This document shows positions 7,252-14,641 of a stretch of DNA of 15,518 nt, in pieces (within the stretch, counting starts at the first letter, position 1; the number at the start of each line of letters is the position of its first letter). The stretch spans positions 1-15,518 of the forward strand of contig CABUAQ010000041.1 in NCBI GenBank assembly GCA_902489575.1, in the 5' to 3' direction. The notes under the pieces are model-generated. The model saw only the letters and a list, made by a program, of their open reading frames with translations, had not been told where the DNA came from and ran no database searches. Made by a program: the position numbers and the translations under genes. This DNA comes from an uncultured bacterium. GTDB lineage: Bacteria; Cyanobacteriota; Vampirovibrionia; Gastranaerophilales; Gastranaerophilaceae.

Positions 7252-8007
7252 ATGAAAGAATCTTTGAAAAAAAAAGTTGTACTTGTAACAGGTGCAGCAC
7301 AAGGAATTGGGCTTGCAACAGCACAAGAATTTGCCAAGGTCGGTGCAAAAGTAATTCTATCAGATGTTCTTGATATGAAAGAACAGGTTGAAGAATTGAC
7401 CTCTCAAGGTTTAAGTGCAGAAAGTTATATTTGCGATGTAAGTGATAATAATGCGGTTCAAAAAATGGTTGAACATATTGTAAATGTATATGGCAGACTT
7501 GACTGTGCTTTTAATAATGCCGGCGTTCAAACTCCGCAAAGACCAATGGCAGAAATTACTTATGATGAATTTGATAAAACGGTAGCAGTTGACCTTAAAG
7601 GTGTATGGAACTGCATGAAATTTGAGATTGAACAAATGCTAAAGCAAGGCGGCGGCTCAATTGTAAACACATCTTCTCAGGGCGGAATTACGGGTTTCCC
7701 GGGACAAGCTGCATATATTGCCTGTAAACACGCAGTTATCGGATTAACAAGAACAGCAGCTATAGATTATGCCTCAAAAGGAATAAGGATTAATGCAGTT
7801 CTGCCGGGATGCATTTTAACCCCAATGGCAAAAGATTTAGTTGAAAGGAATCCAAAACTTGCTCAAGAGATAGTTAGAGACATCCCGAAAGGCAGATTCG
7901 GAGAACCGGTTGAAATTGCACACACTGTAATGTGGCTGTGTTCACCTTATGCAAGCTTTGTCGATGGTGCCGCAATTTCTGTCGACGGTGGTTTTACAGC
8001 ACACTAA
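7252..8007 (+). CDS. Short-chain dehydrogenase/reductase (SDR)
   Basis: A classical SDR of 251 residues. The cofactor motif is TGAAQGIG (13-20), NNAG is at 88-91, the catalytic triad is Ser142 (NTSSQGG) with Tyr155 and Lys159 (YIACK), and it ends with the common DGG segment. Asp38 at the end of the second strand (ILSDV) favours NAD(H) over NADP(H). There is no signal peptide, so it should act in the cytoplasm as an alcohol dehydrogenase or ketone reductase. It begins 3 bases after tatC, with AGAAAGGG as ribosome binding site, and is followed after 12 bases by the Tat-exported reductase. Its substrate may be related to that of the exported enzymes. Confidence 0.93.
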   Translation: MKESLKKKVVLVTGAAQGIGLATAQEFAKVGAKVILSDVLDMKEQVEELTSQGLSAESYICDVSDNNAVQKMVEHIVNVYGRLDCAFNNAGVQTPQRPMAEITYDEFDKTVAVDLKGVWNCMKFEIEQMLKQGGGSIVNTSSQGGITGFPGQAAYIACKHAVIGLTRTAAIDYASKGIRINAVLPGCILTPMAKDLVERNPKLAQEIVRDIPKGRFGEPVEIAHTVMWLCSPYASFVDGAAISVDGGFTAH

Positions 8008-8019
8008 AGGAGGTTTTTT

Positions 8020-9141
8020 ATGAGTATAAATGAATCACGCAGAGATTTTTTAAAAACAGCAGGACTTTTAAGTGCTGCATTACTGGTACAGCCTGTTTTA
8101 AATAAAGCAGATGCTAAAATTTTTGGAGATAATAAATTGATAACACAGTATAGAACTTTAGGTACAGGTTCAGCCTCCATGAAAGTTACGGCTTTAGGTT
8201 TTGGCTGTATGGGAATGAACTATAACAGAGGCAAGGCAAAAGATGAAAACGAAATGATAAGACTTTTGCACAAATGCGTAGACTACGGTATTAACCTTTA
8301 TGACACAGGCGAAGTCTATGGTCCTCATATCAATGAAGAACTTGTCGGAAAAGGATTGCATAAGTATAAAGATATTTATGTAACAACAAAATTCGGTCAT
8401 AAAATTATTGATGGCAAATATTATTATGGCGAGTTAGACAGCTCACCAAAACAAATAAGAAAAGTTTGTGAAGGTTCTTTAAAAAGATTAAGGCGTGATG
8501 TTATAGATATGTTCTATCAACACCGTTTTGACCCATCTGTTCCTATTGAAGATGTAGCAGGATGTGTTAAAGAACTTATACAAGAAGGCAAAGTCCGCCA
8601 CTTCGGGCTTTGTGAAGTCAGCCCTGAAATTATAAGAAAAGCTCATGCTGTACAGCCGATAACTGCAATTCAAAGCGAATATCACTTAATGTGGCAGGGT
8701 CCTGAAAAAAATATATTTCCGACACTGGAAGAATTAGGAATCGGTTTTGTACCTTACAGCCCATTGAATCGCGGTTATCTTGCAGGGTTTATGAATGAAA
8801 ATACAAAATTCTATGAAGCAAATGATAACCGTCATACCTTGCCAAGATTCACGCCTGAGGCGATGAAAAAGAACTATGTAATCATTGAAACAATGAAAGA
8901 ATTTGGGGTTTCAAAAGGTGCAACACCGGCACAAGTTGCATTAGCCTGGTTGTTACATAAAAAACCATATATCGTTCCAATTCCGGGAACAACAGTTGAT
9001 GCTCACTTAAAAGAAAATTTAGCCGCAGTTAATTTAAAATGGTCTGATAAAGAATGGTCAGACTTTGAAGAAAAAATTGCAAAAATAGAAATCTTCGGCG
9101 ACAGATACAATGCCACCCAGCAGAAACAAGTTAGTAATTAA
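8020..9141 (+). CDS. Tat-exported aldo/keto reductase
   Basis: A 373-residue aldo/keto reductase with an N-terminal twin-arginine leader: SRRDFLK at 6-12, then a hydrophobic stretch (about 13-27) ending near NKADAK. The reductase domain starts about residue 45 and keeps the catalytic tetrad Asp95 (LYDTGE), Tyr100 (EVYG), Lys124 (VTTKFG) and His168 (FYQHRF). The C-terminal nucleotide-binding part includes VPIPGTT (319-325). It would be folded with NADP(H) in the cytoplasm and then exported by Tat; tatA and tatC are three and two genes upstream in the same operon. How the nicotinamide cofactor would be recycled outside the cytoplasm is unclear. RBS is AAAGGAGG. It is the last gene of the operon, followed by two hairpins. 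Confidence 0.94.
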   Translation: MSINESRRDFLKTAGLLSAALLVQPVLNKADAKIFGDNKLITQYRTLGTGSASMKVTALGFGCMGMNYNRGKAKDENEMIRLLHKCVDYGINLYDTGEVYGPHINEELVGKGLHKYKDIYVTTKFGHKIIDGKYYYGELDSSPKQIRKVCEGSLKRLRRDVIDMFYQHRFDPSVPIEDVAGCVKELIQEGKVRHFGLCEVSPEIIRKAHAVQPITAIQSEYHLMWQGPEKNIFPTLEELGIGFVPYSPLNRGYLAGFMNENTKFYEANDNRHTLPRFTPEAMKKNYVIIETMKEFGVSKGATPAQVALAWLLHKKPYIVPIPGTTVDAHLKENLAAVNLKWSDKEWSDFEEKIAKIEIFGDRYNATQQKQVSN

Positions 9142-9152
9142 AACTAACTTGT
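9126..9152 (+). repeat. Perfect 10-bp inverted repeat around the aldo/keto reductase stop codon
   Basis: ACAAGTTAGT (9126-9135) and ACTAACTTGT (9143-9152) flank a 7-base AT loop that contains the stop codon (9139-9141). No T run follows. It may stabilise the 3' end or slow termination. Confidence 0.55.
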
Positions 9153-9163
9153 ATAAACAGTAT

Positions 9164-9196
9164 ATGCGCAGATTTATTTAGTCTGCGCATTCTTTT
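9164..9196 (+). terminator. Intrinsic terminator of the Tat/redox operon
   Basis: A 9-bp perfect stem, ATGCGCAGA (9164-9172) with TCTGCGCAT (9182-9190), is followed by TCTTTT. It lies 22 bp after the aldo/keto reductase stop and ends the operon. Confidence 0.82.
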
Positions 9197-9219
9197 GTGA
9201 TAAATCATGGAAATTAGGT

Positions 9220-9582
9220 ATGAAAAAGATAATTCTAAAAGTTCATAATACCGAAATTCAAGCAACTTTGAATAATACAATTGCTGCAAAAGATTTTTAT
9301 TTAAGATTGCCATTAATTTTAAAGTTCACCGATTCGGGAGTAGATTATTCCACTCAATATCAACAAGGTAAATATACAATTGAAGAAATGCAAAGAGGCT
9401 GGGAAAATTGGGATATTGTTTGGAACGGCGGTTTTTTATCAATAATTTATTATGATGAAAAATACTCTCAATGCTATAATGTTATGGTTATCGGACATAT
9501 TGAAAAGGAAGATTTAAAAATTCTTAGAAACCTTCCGAAAGAAGTTTTGCTTGAATTTAAGCCTGTAAAAATTTTGTGCTAA
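9220..9582 (+). CDS. Cyclophilin-like fold protein
   Basis: A 120-residue protein that fits the small bacterial cyclophilin-like family. It begins with KIILKVHNTEIQATLNNTI, has AAKDFYLRLPLILKFTDSG as the characteristic second segment, and the GGFLSIIYYDEKYS strand pair (about 71-84) in place of the usual WGNLAIFYRD. No signal peptide is present. Family members are poorly characterised, and prolyl isomerase activity is not established for them. It follows the terminator of the Tat/redox operon and is probably a separate unit. The ribosome binding site is weak (GGA 8 bases upstream). Confidence 0.75.
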   Translation: MKKIILKVHNTEIQATLNNTIAAKDFYLRLPLILKFTDSGVDYSTQYQQGKYTIEEMQRGWENWDIVWNGGFLSIIYYDEKYSQCYNVMVIGHIEKEDLKILRNLPKEVLLEFKPVKILC

Positions 9583-9624
9583 TATTGTTTTGAGAGTTGA
9601 AAATTAATCTCTAACCGAGGATTT

Positions 9625-10395
9625 ATGGAAAATTTAAAAAATAAAATTTACAATTTAGATGAAGTTCAAGCAATCGCAATTGGCGGTTCGTCTGCGGCAA
9701 AAACTTCTGATAACAAATCTGATGTAGATGTTTATATTTTTGTGAAAAAAGATATTCCGCTTTTCACAAGGGAAGAAATAATCAAACCTGTTTCGTCAAA
9801 ATTTGAAATAGGTTGCGAATATTTTGGTTCCGGTGATGAATTTTTTGTCGATGACCTTGCAAAGCAATTAGATGTAATGTATTGGAACATAAATTGGTTT
9901 GAAGGAGTTGTAGAAAATACTTGGGTTAAACATTATCCGCAAAACGGCTATACAACATGTTTTATATACACCCTTAAAAACTTTGATATAATTTACGATC
10001 AAAATAATTGGCTGAAAAATTTGCAGAATAAAATCAACACACCATACCCGAAACAATTAAAAGAAAATATTATTAAACGAAATATAATGTTGATGAAAGA
10101 TAAGCCTTTTGCTTCTTATTATGAGCAGATTGAAAAAGCAATCACAAGAAACGATTTTGTGAGTGTAAACCATAGGTTAGCGGCATTTATTGCAAGTTAT
10201 TTTGATATAATTTTTGCTACAAACGAGTTGCTTCATCCCGGCGAAAAAAGGTTGATAAAATATGCAAAAGATAATTGCAAAATATTGCCTGAGCACTTTG
10301 AAGAAAACTTGGTGAAAGTATTAAAACAGCCGAATGCTGAAACTTTAAAAATATTAGATAAAATAGTTATTGAATGTAGAAAAATTATAGAATAA
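9625..10395 (+). CDS. Nucleotidyltransferase-like protein with a DUF4037-type tail
   Basis: 256 residues. The N-terminus carries a polymerase-beta-like nucleotidyltransferase signature: GGSS at 20-23 followed by DVD at 33-35 (SDVDVYIF). The third acidic residue was not placed with confidence. The remainder is helical and fits a DUF4037 or aminoglycoside-adenylyltransferase-like C-terminal region (about 120-250). The target is not predictable; such proteins may modify antibiotics, tRNA or proteins, or be inactive. GAGG lies 6 bases before the ATG. It has the same strand as the cyclophilin-like gene, 42 bp downstream, and they may be cotranscribed. Confidence 0.78.
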   Translation: MENLKNKIYNLDEVQAIAIGGSSAAKTSDNKSDVDVYIFVKKDIPLFTREEIIKPVSSKFEIGCEYFGSGDEFFVDDLAKQLDVMYWNINWFEGVVENTWVKHYPQNGYTTCFIYTLKNFDIIYDQNNWLKNLQNKINTPYPKQLKENIIKRNIMLMKDKPFASYYEQIEKAITRNDFVSVNHRLAAFIASYFDIIFATNELLHPGEKRLIKYAKDNCKILPEHFEENLVKVLKQPNAETLKILDKIVIECRKIIE

Positions 10396-10772
10396 GTTTT
10401 TCTCAAATTGATTAGACATTATTCTAAATTTTCAAAAAGTTGTTGCCCGAAATAATTAATTTATCTGTCTATAATAATCACTTCATGTGTCTTTTTACAA
10501 TGAAATTCATGAACTGGCAAAAAAGTCCGATTACTGTCCGTCAATGTCTAAAACAAGACAGTGTCTCAAAACCTTAAATGGCGGGAATTTAGGCACAGTT
10601 CAGGAATTTTGGGACAGGACAGTGTTGAAAAATTTTTCAAAATTTTAAATTTAGGTGGAAATTTATTTCAATTTACTCGGAAATATAAAAAGAATATATA
10701 AATAAGGTCATAATTTTAAATTTTGTTGTGTGCAAATCAACAGAATGTAGAAAGTATAGATTATTCAAATTT
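10396..10772. other. Gene-free spacer with short repeats
   Basis: 377 bases without a convincing gene. Its middle holds several short repeats: ATTCATGAACTGG at 10505-10517, its inverted relative at 10596-10607, ACTGTC (10533-10538) pairing with GACAGT (10557-10562), and a further GACAGTG at 10618-10624. The pattern resembles the multi-copy ends of a lost insertion sequence, but no transposase or target duplication is visible. No terminator was found for the converging genes at either side. Confidence 0.45.
10505..10607. repeat. Imperfect inverted repeat pair, same family as 94-139
   Basis: AAATTCATGAACTG (from 10503) and, on the minus strand, AAATTCCTGAACTG (from 10609) differ at one base and face each other across about 80 bp. 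The minus-strand copy extended to 10614 matches 94-112 at 17 of 19 bases. Confidence 0.45.
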
Positions 10773-11156
10773 TTAGAATGGCATACTATAACTTAAAATA
10801 TTTGCTCCCCAATCAAGTTCATTCCTATTAGGCAAATTTTCTGTTTTTATATACGTTTGCTTTGAAGCGTCAACCCCTAAAGAATGAATTAACGCTAAAG
10901 CCAAAGTATATGGTTCAGAGCCATCTGAACAAGCTTGACAAACAACATTAACTTTCTCCGCGTCTTTAAAATGAATACCTAAATATTTGGCAAATTTCAA
11001 CCAATCTAAATCCGTTCTAAAAACTGAAGACTGTGTACTATAGATATAATCAACAGAGTTTGAAAGTAAGCCAACTCTCGTAGTACTACAGAAACTAGGA
11101 TATATATTATGCTTTTGATGTATTGGGTATTTTATTTGCATATTTATATAACGCAT
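10773..11156 (-). CDS. Truncated CheR-like methyltransferase-domain protein
   Basis: 127 residues. The segment VNVVCQACSDGSEPYTLALA (about 69-88) matches the S-adenosylmethionine-binding motif of CheR methyltransferases, which commonly read GCSTGEEPYSLA. The preceding part (TTRVGLLSNSVDYIYSTQSS, then VFRTDLDW) recalls a family I associate with Gastranaerophilales. A full CheR catalytic domain has about 190-270 residues, so the C-terminal half is missing here; the last 22 residues may be the result of a rearrangement. No ribosome binding site is seen. An ATG at 11141 would give MQIKYPI and may be the real start. It lies 25 bp after the GNAT-like gene, in the same direction. Probably a gene remnant without methyltransferase activity. 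Confidence 0.6.
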   Translation of the reverse strand: MRYINMQIKYPIHQKHNIYPSFCSTTRVGLLSNSVDYIYSTQSSVFRTDLDWLKFAKYLGIHFKDAEKVNVVCQACSDGSEPYTLALALIHSLGVDASKQTYIKTENLPNRNELDWGANILSYSMPF

Positions 11157-11181
11157 GAAAAAATAATTTTTGCTGTTTTAA

Positions 11182-12099
11182 TTAATACAATATTGGCTGC
11201 TGTTTAATCATCTTAATCCACTGTCCAAGAGAAGCTTCGTTCAAATACATATTTGGAGAAAAATCAACTAGTGGAGTTCCGCCATTGTTGTAATAATCAT
11301 TCAAAAAGTGTTCTAATGTTGCAGACCAGTTGATAACGACTTTTTTATCTTTATCACGTTCGAGAAAGACGTATTTAGAGTTCTCACGTGGTGATTTTTG
11401 ATTTAAACTTGAAAATTCTTGTAAAATTTTTGTTGAATCTTCAAGGGGTCTTTTCGCATCGGGTAGTCTGTATCCCATTGAATAATGGAATGGGAAAGAA
11501 TTTCCTTCTGCGACAATACAAACATTGCCCAAATCGTTTTGCAGCATTCTTTCTACTCGTAATTGGTGCATTCTTGTGCCGATTCCGCCAAAATCTTTAT
11601 TCCCCTTTGCATTCATGTAGGACAAGACTTTTTCACAAAGTTCCCCGTCAATAAATGCTCCTTCAAATTTTGGGATTATCATTTCCTGTTCATTATCTAT
11701 ATAAAAATATGTATCACCTACAACTCTATAATTTTTGTTTTTAACATTTATTTCACCGTTTACATCCGGAACCATAAGATAGTATTTTTCCATATTAGGG
11801 ACATCTTCTTCAACTCTTGCAATATATGCGTTTACAGGCTTATTTGTCTTTTTATCAATCAGAGTTGTTATCCTTAAGCCACTTTCATCTAAGTTAGTTT
11901 TAGGTGTGAATTCAGGTGAAAGTAATTTTTTAAAAGTCTTAGAACTAATTCCTTGAAAATTTTCTTTTAATAGGCTAACTTCAACCGTATCTGCTGCCGG
12001 CTGACGTACAAGGTCAACTTTTTTAAAATTGAACATCCTTTTAGTCGCAGGGATAATAATATCTTTAAATATGTTTGTCTTTATTCCGTTTATTTTCAT
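11182..12099 (-). CDS. GNAT-like conserved hypothetical protein
   Basis: 305 residues, no signal peptide. The C-terminal half looks like a GNAT acetyltransferase core: KDFGGIGTRMHQLRVERM (about 168-185) resembles the acetyl-CoA pyrophosphate loop (R/Q-x-x-G-x-G/A), and NSFPFHYSMGYR (about 200-211) resembles the C-terminal strand usually written as FYxKxGF. The N-terminal third (MKINGIKTNIFKDIII) is like the start of many proteins of unknown function in gut Melainabacteria. The start was chosen as the first ATG; its upstream region has only a weak AGG. It is followed by the CheR-like fragment. Protein or small-molecule acetylation is possible; the substrate is unknown. Confidence 0.6.
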   Translation of the reverse strand: MKINGIKTNIFKDIIIPATKRMFNFKKVDLVRQPAADTVEVSLLKENFQGISSKTFKKLLSPEFTPKTNLDESGLRITTLIDKKTNKPVNAYIARVEEDVPNMEKYYLMVPDVNGEINVKNKNYRVVGDTYFYIDNEQEMIIPKFEGAFIDGELCEKVLSYMNAKGNKDFGGIGTRMHQLRVERMLQNDLGNVCIVAEGNSFPFHYSMGYRLPDAKRPLEDSTKILQEFSSLNQKSPRENSKYVFLERDKDKKVVINWSATLEHFLNDYYNNGGTPLVDFSPNMYLNEASLGQWIKMIKQQPILY

Positions 12100-12287
12100 A
12101 TTTGAATTTTAAAACCTGTAAATATAAATTTTGCTAATAAAAAACTATTTATCTAAAATCTTTACAAGTATAATTCCAATAATTATGGCATATTCGTCTT
12201 GTTCATAGTAATTTACTGGTGAGAGGATATATTGTTAATGAACAAAGTTAAATATGTTTCGTTATATATATAGAGAAAGGTGTCGTT
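12100..12287. promoter_or_regulatory. Divergent intergenic region before the repeat-protein gene
   Basis: 188 bases between divergent genes. TATAAT at 12169-12174 is a candidate plus-strand -10 without a good -35. TATATATA at 12263-12270 is nearer the gene. No operator-like dyad stood out. Confidence 0.3.
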
Positions 12288-12641
12288 ATGAAGCAATTAG
12301 TGTTAGCAGGGTTTACAATAATGTTTATTTCAACAGGTATTGCAATTGCAGAAAATATAAATTACTGGCCAGATGGCAGTGTCAGGTCAATAGGAGGTAA
12401 ACAAGTTTCGACATGGGCGAACGGTCAAATTAGACAAATTGGTGATGATTCAGTGAATTATTGGGCAGATGGTAAAGTCCGTTCTATTGGAGATGACCGT
12501 GTACAATATTGGAGTGATGGAAAAATCAGGGCTATTGGTGATAAAAACGTAGAATATTGGTCTGACGGGCAGATCCGCTCAATAGGTGGAAAAAGAGTGA
12601 ATTATTGGGCAGATGGTAAAATGAGGTCTATTGAAGACTAA
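12288..12641 (+). CDS. Small secreted protein made of six 16-residue repeats
   Basis: 117 residues: a Sec signal peptide (1-22, ending AIAIAE), then six tandem repeats that fill the whole mature protein. Units read x-V-x-Y-W-x-D-G-x-x-R-x-I-G-x-x, for example SVNYWADGKVRSIGDD and NVEYWSDGQIRSIGGK. The second unit is the most divergent (STWANG), and the last loses one residue at the stop. The DNA period is 48 bp. Alternating hydrophobic residues, the turn-forming DG, a conserved Trp and a conserved Arg suggest a beta-strand/turn repeat comparable to MORN or YD repeats, forming a short solenoid or fibre. I do not recognise a named family. AAAGGTG precedes the ATG. It stands alone, divergent from the GNAT-like gene. 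Confidence 0.8.
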   Translation: MKQLVLAGFTIMFISTGIAIAENINYWPDGSVRSIGGKQVSTWANGQIRQIGDDSVNYWADGKVRSIGDDRVQYWSDGKIRAIGDKNVEYWSDGQIRSIGGKRVNYWADGKMRSIED

Positions 12642-12746
12642 ACTATTAAAATTTTGGATGATTTGAATAACGAAATGCTTAGTATTCAGTAAAATAGTCT
12701 GTGTTAATTTAAGGGTACCAGAATTTGTAAAGAATTTTATATTTAC

Positions 12747-12774
12747 GTTTACATTTCTAGTTTTTATTGTAAAC
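12747..12774 (+). repeat. 7-bp inverted repeat in the spacer 12642-12849
   Basis: GTTTACA (12747-12753) and TGTAAAC (12768-12774) flank 14 bases. It could be an operator for the following gene or a weak terminator of the repeat-protein gene; no T run follows. Nothing else was seen in this 208-bp spacer. Confidence 0.3.
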
Positions 12775-12849
12775 TAATTCTTGTGTCAAATTGTGTTTCA
12801 AGTTTAATTTAAGATGCCTGAGGATAGATATATAGATTCTTGTTTATAG

Positions 12850-13323
12850 ATGGGGGTATTGTTGAAAGAGTATAAATCTAAGTTTACAACAATGATGTTT
12901 GAAACGGGCTTAGGGCTTTGTGCAGCGTGGTTTGTTTACAATTTTGTCTGGAAATTCACTCATAGTTTTTTATTTACAGTTATAGGTACAGTTGCTGTTA
13001 TTGTATTTTTCTTTATTAAAATATTTTATACGGATTTTATTTCTATCATTTTAACAGATGATAAAAAAATGGTTGTTAAAAGATTTAATAAAGTTATTAA
13101 TGTCTTTGATATTGATCAATATTATTGGTCTGAATATCAGAAAGACAGTAATACTAAAAGGGAAGATGATCAAGATATTTATTATGTGAGTAAGGAAACA
13201 GGAAAAGAAGATTATATTGATGCATCAAATCTAAAAGGTGAAGATTATAAACAGTTATTAGTAGATTTGGGCGCAAAAAATATTAATGAACAACCTATAA
13301 AAGTTGTAACAGTTAAGAAATAA
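12850..13323 (+). CDS. Membrane protein of unknown function, two helices
   Basis: 157 residues with two adjacent hydrophobic helices (about 18-32 and 36-60), then a charged soluble domain of about 95 residues rich in Asp, Lys and Tyr (IDQYYWSEYQKDS). The layout resembles small bacterial PH-like membrane proteins with a soluble beta domain, but I cannot assign one. The start is uncertain: ATG at 12850 has no upstream ribosome binding site, while TTG at 12862 is preceded by GGGGG at 12852-12856. The next gene begins 13 bp downstream, so the two are probably cotranscribed. Confidence 0.65.
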   Translation: MGVLLKEYKSKFTTMMFETGLGLCAAWFVYNFVWKFTHSFLFTVIGTVAVIVFFFIKIFYTDFISIILTDDKKMVVKRFNKVINVFDIDQYYWSEYQKDSNTKREDDQDIYYVSKETGKEDYIDASNLKGEDYKQLLVDLGAKNINEQPIKVVTVKK

Positions 13324-13336
13324 GGAGAAATCAAAA

Positions 13337-13771
13337 ATGGATATGATGCAATATATTTTAATCGTAGGCGGGATTATTCTTTTAAGTTTTATATATCAGG
13401 GAATAGCAATGTATATTCACTCAATATCAAAGAAAAAGTTTGAAAGTGAAAATCCGGATGCTTCTGTAATGGTAATTAAGGATTGCCAGTGGCATCCGCT
13501 TGGTTTTACTAATACTATTAACTGTTTAACAATAAATGGAGAATCCCAAGCACAAATTTCTACCGGTTATGCGCAGAGAGGATACTACCTGATGCCTGGA
13601 ACAAATATTCTGGAATTACAGTATGAGACTCAAAGACCCGGTATTTTACACAAATGGGTGAGAACAACATATGACCCGCAAAAAATTGAGGTTAGTGTTG
13701 AACCTAAAAAGAATTATACAATTTCTTATGATAAAAAAACAGGCTTTGTGTTTACTGAAGTTACAAAATAA
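13337..13771 (+). CDS. Membrane-anchored protein of unknown function, one helix
   Basis: 144 residues: one N-terminal membrane helix (about 5-27) and a soluble domain of about 105 residues that looks beta-rich (VMVIKDCQWHPLGFTNTINC, ILELQYETQRPG, KNYTISYDKKTGFVF). The alternation of polar and hydrophobic residues and the PGTN turn suggest an Ig-like or small beta-sandwich fold. No catalytic motif is visible. AAGGAGA precedes the ATG, and the gene follows the two-helix membrane protein by 13 bp; the two may form one membrane complex. It converges with the acetyltransferase gene, and no clear terminator separates them. Confidence 0.7.
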   Translation: MDMMQYILIVGGIILLSFIYQGIAMYIHSISKKKFESENPDASVMVIKDCQWHPLGFTNTINCLTINGESQAQISTGYAQRGYYLMPGTNILELQYETQRPGILHKWVRTTYDPQKIEVSVEPKKNYTISYDKKTGFVFTEVTK

Positions 13772-13814
13772 AAATAGCAACCATGTATATTTGAATCGAA
13801 TTTTTTGTTGTAAA

Positions 13815-14387
13815 TTATTTTGTTTCAATATATTTAATAACTTTTGCAGGATTGCCGGCAGCAATTGAATATTGTGGAACATCTTTTGTAACCACACTTC
13901 CGGCTCCAATAACTGCGCCCTCACCAATTTCTACTCCGGGCAGAATTGTGACGTTTGAACCTATCCAGACGTTGCTGCCGATTTTTACTTGTTTTGGCGT
14001 CATATTAACTCTTGTTCTAGGCGTAATATCATGATTTAAAGTTGTAATAACTACGGAATGGCCAATTAAAACGTTGTCACCTATTATTATTCCGCCTTGA
14101 TCTTGAAACTTACAGCAAGCGTTTATAAAAACATTTTTCCCTATAGTTATGTTTATTCCGCAATCTGTATAGAACGGTGGAAACATTCTGAAACTTCTAT
14201 CAACAGGCTTATCAATAAGTTTAGAAAATAGCTGTACAATTTCCTGCGGGGAATGGTATTTATTATTAAGTTCCATTGTTACTTTTAAGGCTTCCTGACT
14301 TTGTGTATGGAATTTTTCAAACACTTCAGAACCCTGTTCAATTTTGCATTGAGTTTTCATGTATTTTAGAAAATCTTTATTCTCCAT
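13815..14387 (-). CDS. Maltose/galactoside O-acetyltransferase family protein
   Basis: A 190-residue left-handed beta-helix acetyltransferase. The N-terminal part (about 15-70) matches the maltose/galactoside acetyltransferase cap ([15 protein letters not shown], then ELNNKYHSP and [20 protein letters not shown]). The hexapeptide repeats follow from about 80 ([49 protein letters not shown]), and the end is [12 protein letters not shown]. The conserved His in LNHD (about 118) is the expected catalytic base. It transfers acetyl from acetyl-CoA to a sugar or similar hydroxyl acceptor as a trimer in the cytoplasm. The gene lacks an obvious ribosome binding site. It lies opposite to its neighbours and is probably monocistronic. 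Confidence 0.92.
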   Translation of the reverse strand: MENKDFLKYMKTQCKIEQGSEVFEKFHTQSQEALKVTMELNNKYHSPQEIVQLFSKLIDKPVDRSFRMFPPFYTDCGINITIGKNVFINACCKFQDQGGIIIGDNVLIGHSVVITTLNHDITPRTRVNMTPKQVKIGSNVWIGSNVTILPGVEIGEGAVIGAGSVVTKDVPQYSIAAGNPAKVIKYIETK

Positions 14388-14416
14388 AAGAATATTATTT
14401 ACGATTTTGCTCCAAA

Positions 14417-14442
14417 TAGCAAATATTTATAGCGAATATTTA
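14417..14442. repeat. Tandem 13-bp repeat upstream of the acetyltransferase
   Basis: TAGCAAATATTTA (14417-14429) is followed directly by TAGCGAATATTTA (14430-14442), one mismatch. It lies 30-55 bp upstream of the minus-strand start at 14387, where a regulator site or promoter would be expected. Confidence 0.4.
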
Positions 14443-14590
14443 GAAATGTTTTATTATGTATTTCAAATTCAGATAATTTATTACTTGGCACACAGATTTT
14501 TTTGCTAAAAAGAATTGATAGTAACATTGCTTTGGGCTTAATGGAATTTTTTATAAAAATGGAAAAAATAATATTGTTTATTTATAAAAG

Positions 14591-14618
14591 TTGAAAGTTG
14601 AAATTTTTCATGTAAAAT
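14591..14618 (+). promoter_or_regulatory. Probable promoter of tRNA-Ala
   Basis: TTGAAA (14591-14596), a 16-bp spacer and TAAAAT (14613-14618) place the start about 15 bases before the tRNA. A nearer TATATT at 14635-14640 is too close to the mature 5' end. Confidence 0.5.
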
Positions 14619-14641
14619 AAATTTTGAGCGGGTATATATTC

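Noticed and set aside
12288..12641. The 48-bp periodic DNA as a CRISPR array or intergenic satellite
   Set aside because: The repeats are contiguous, in frame and conserved at the protein level behind a signal peptide, so they are coding repeats without spacers.
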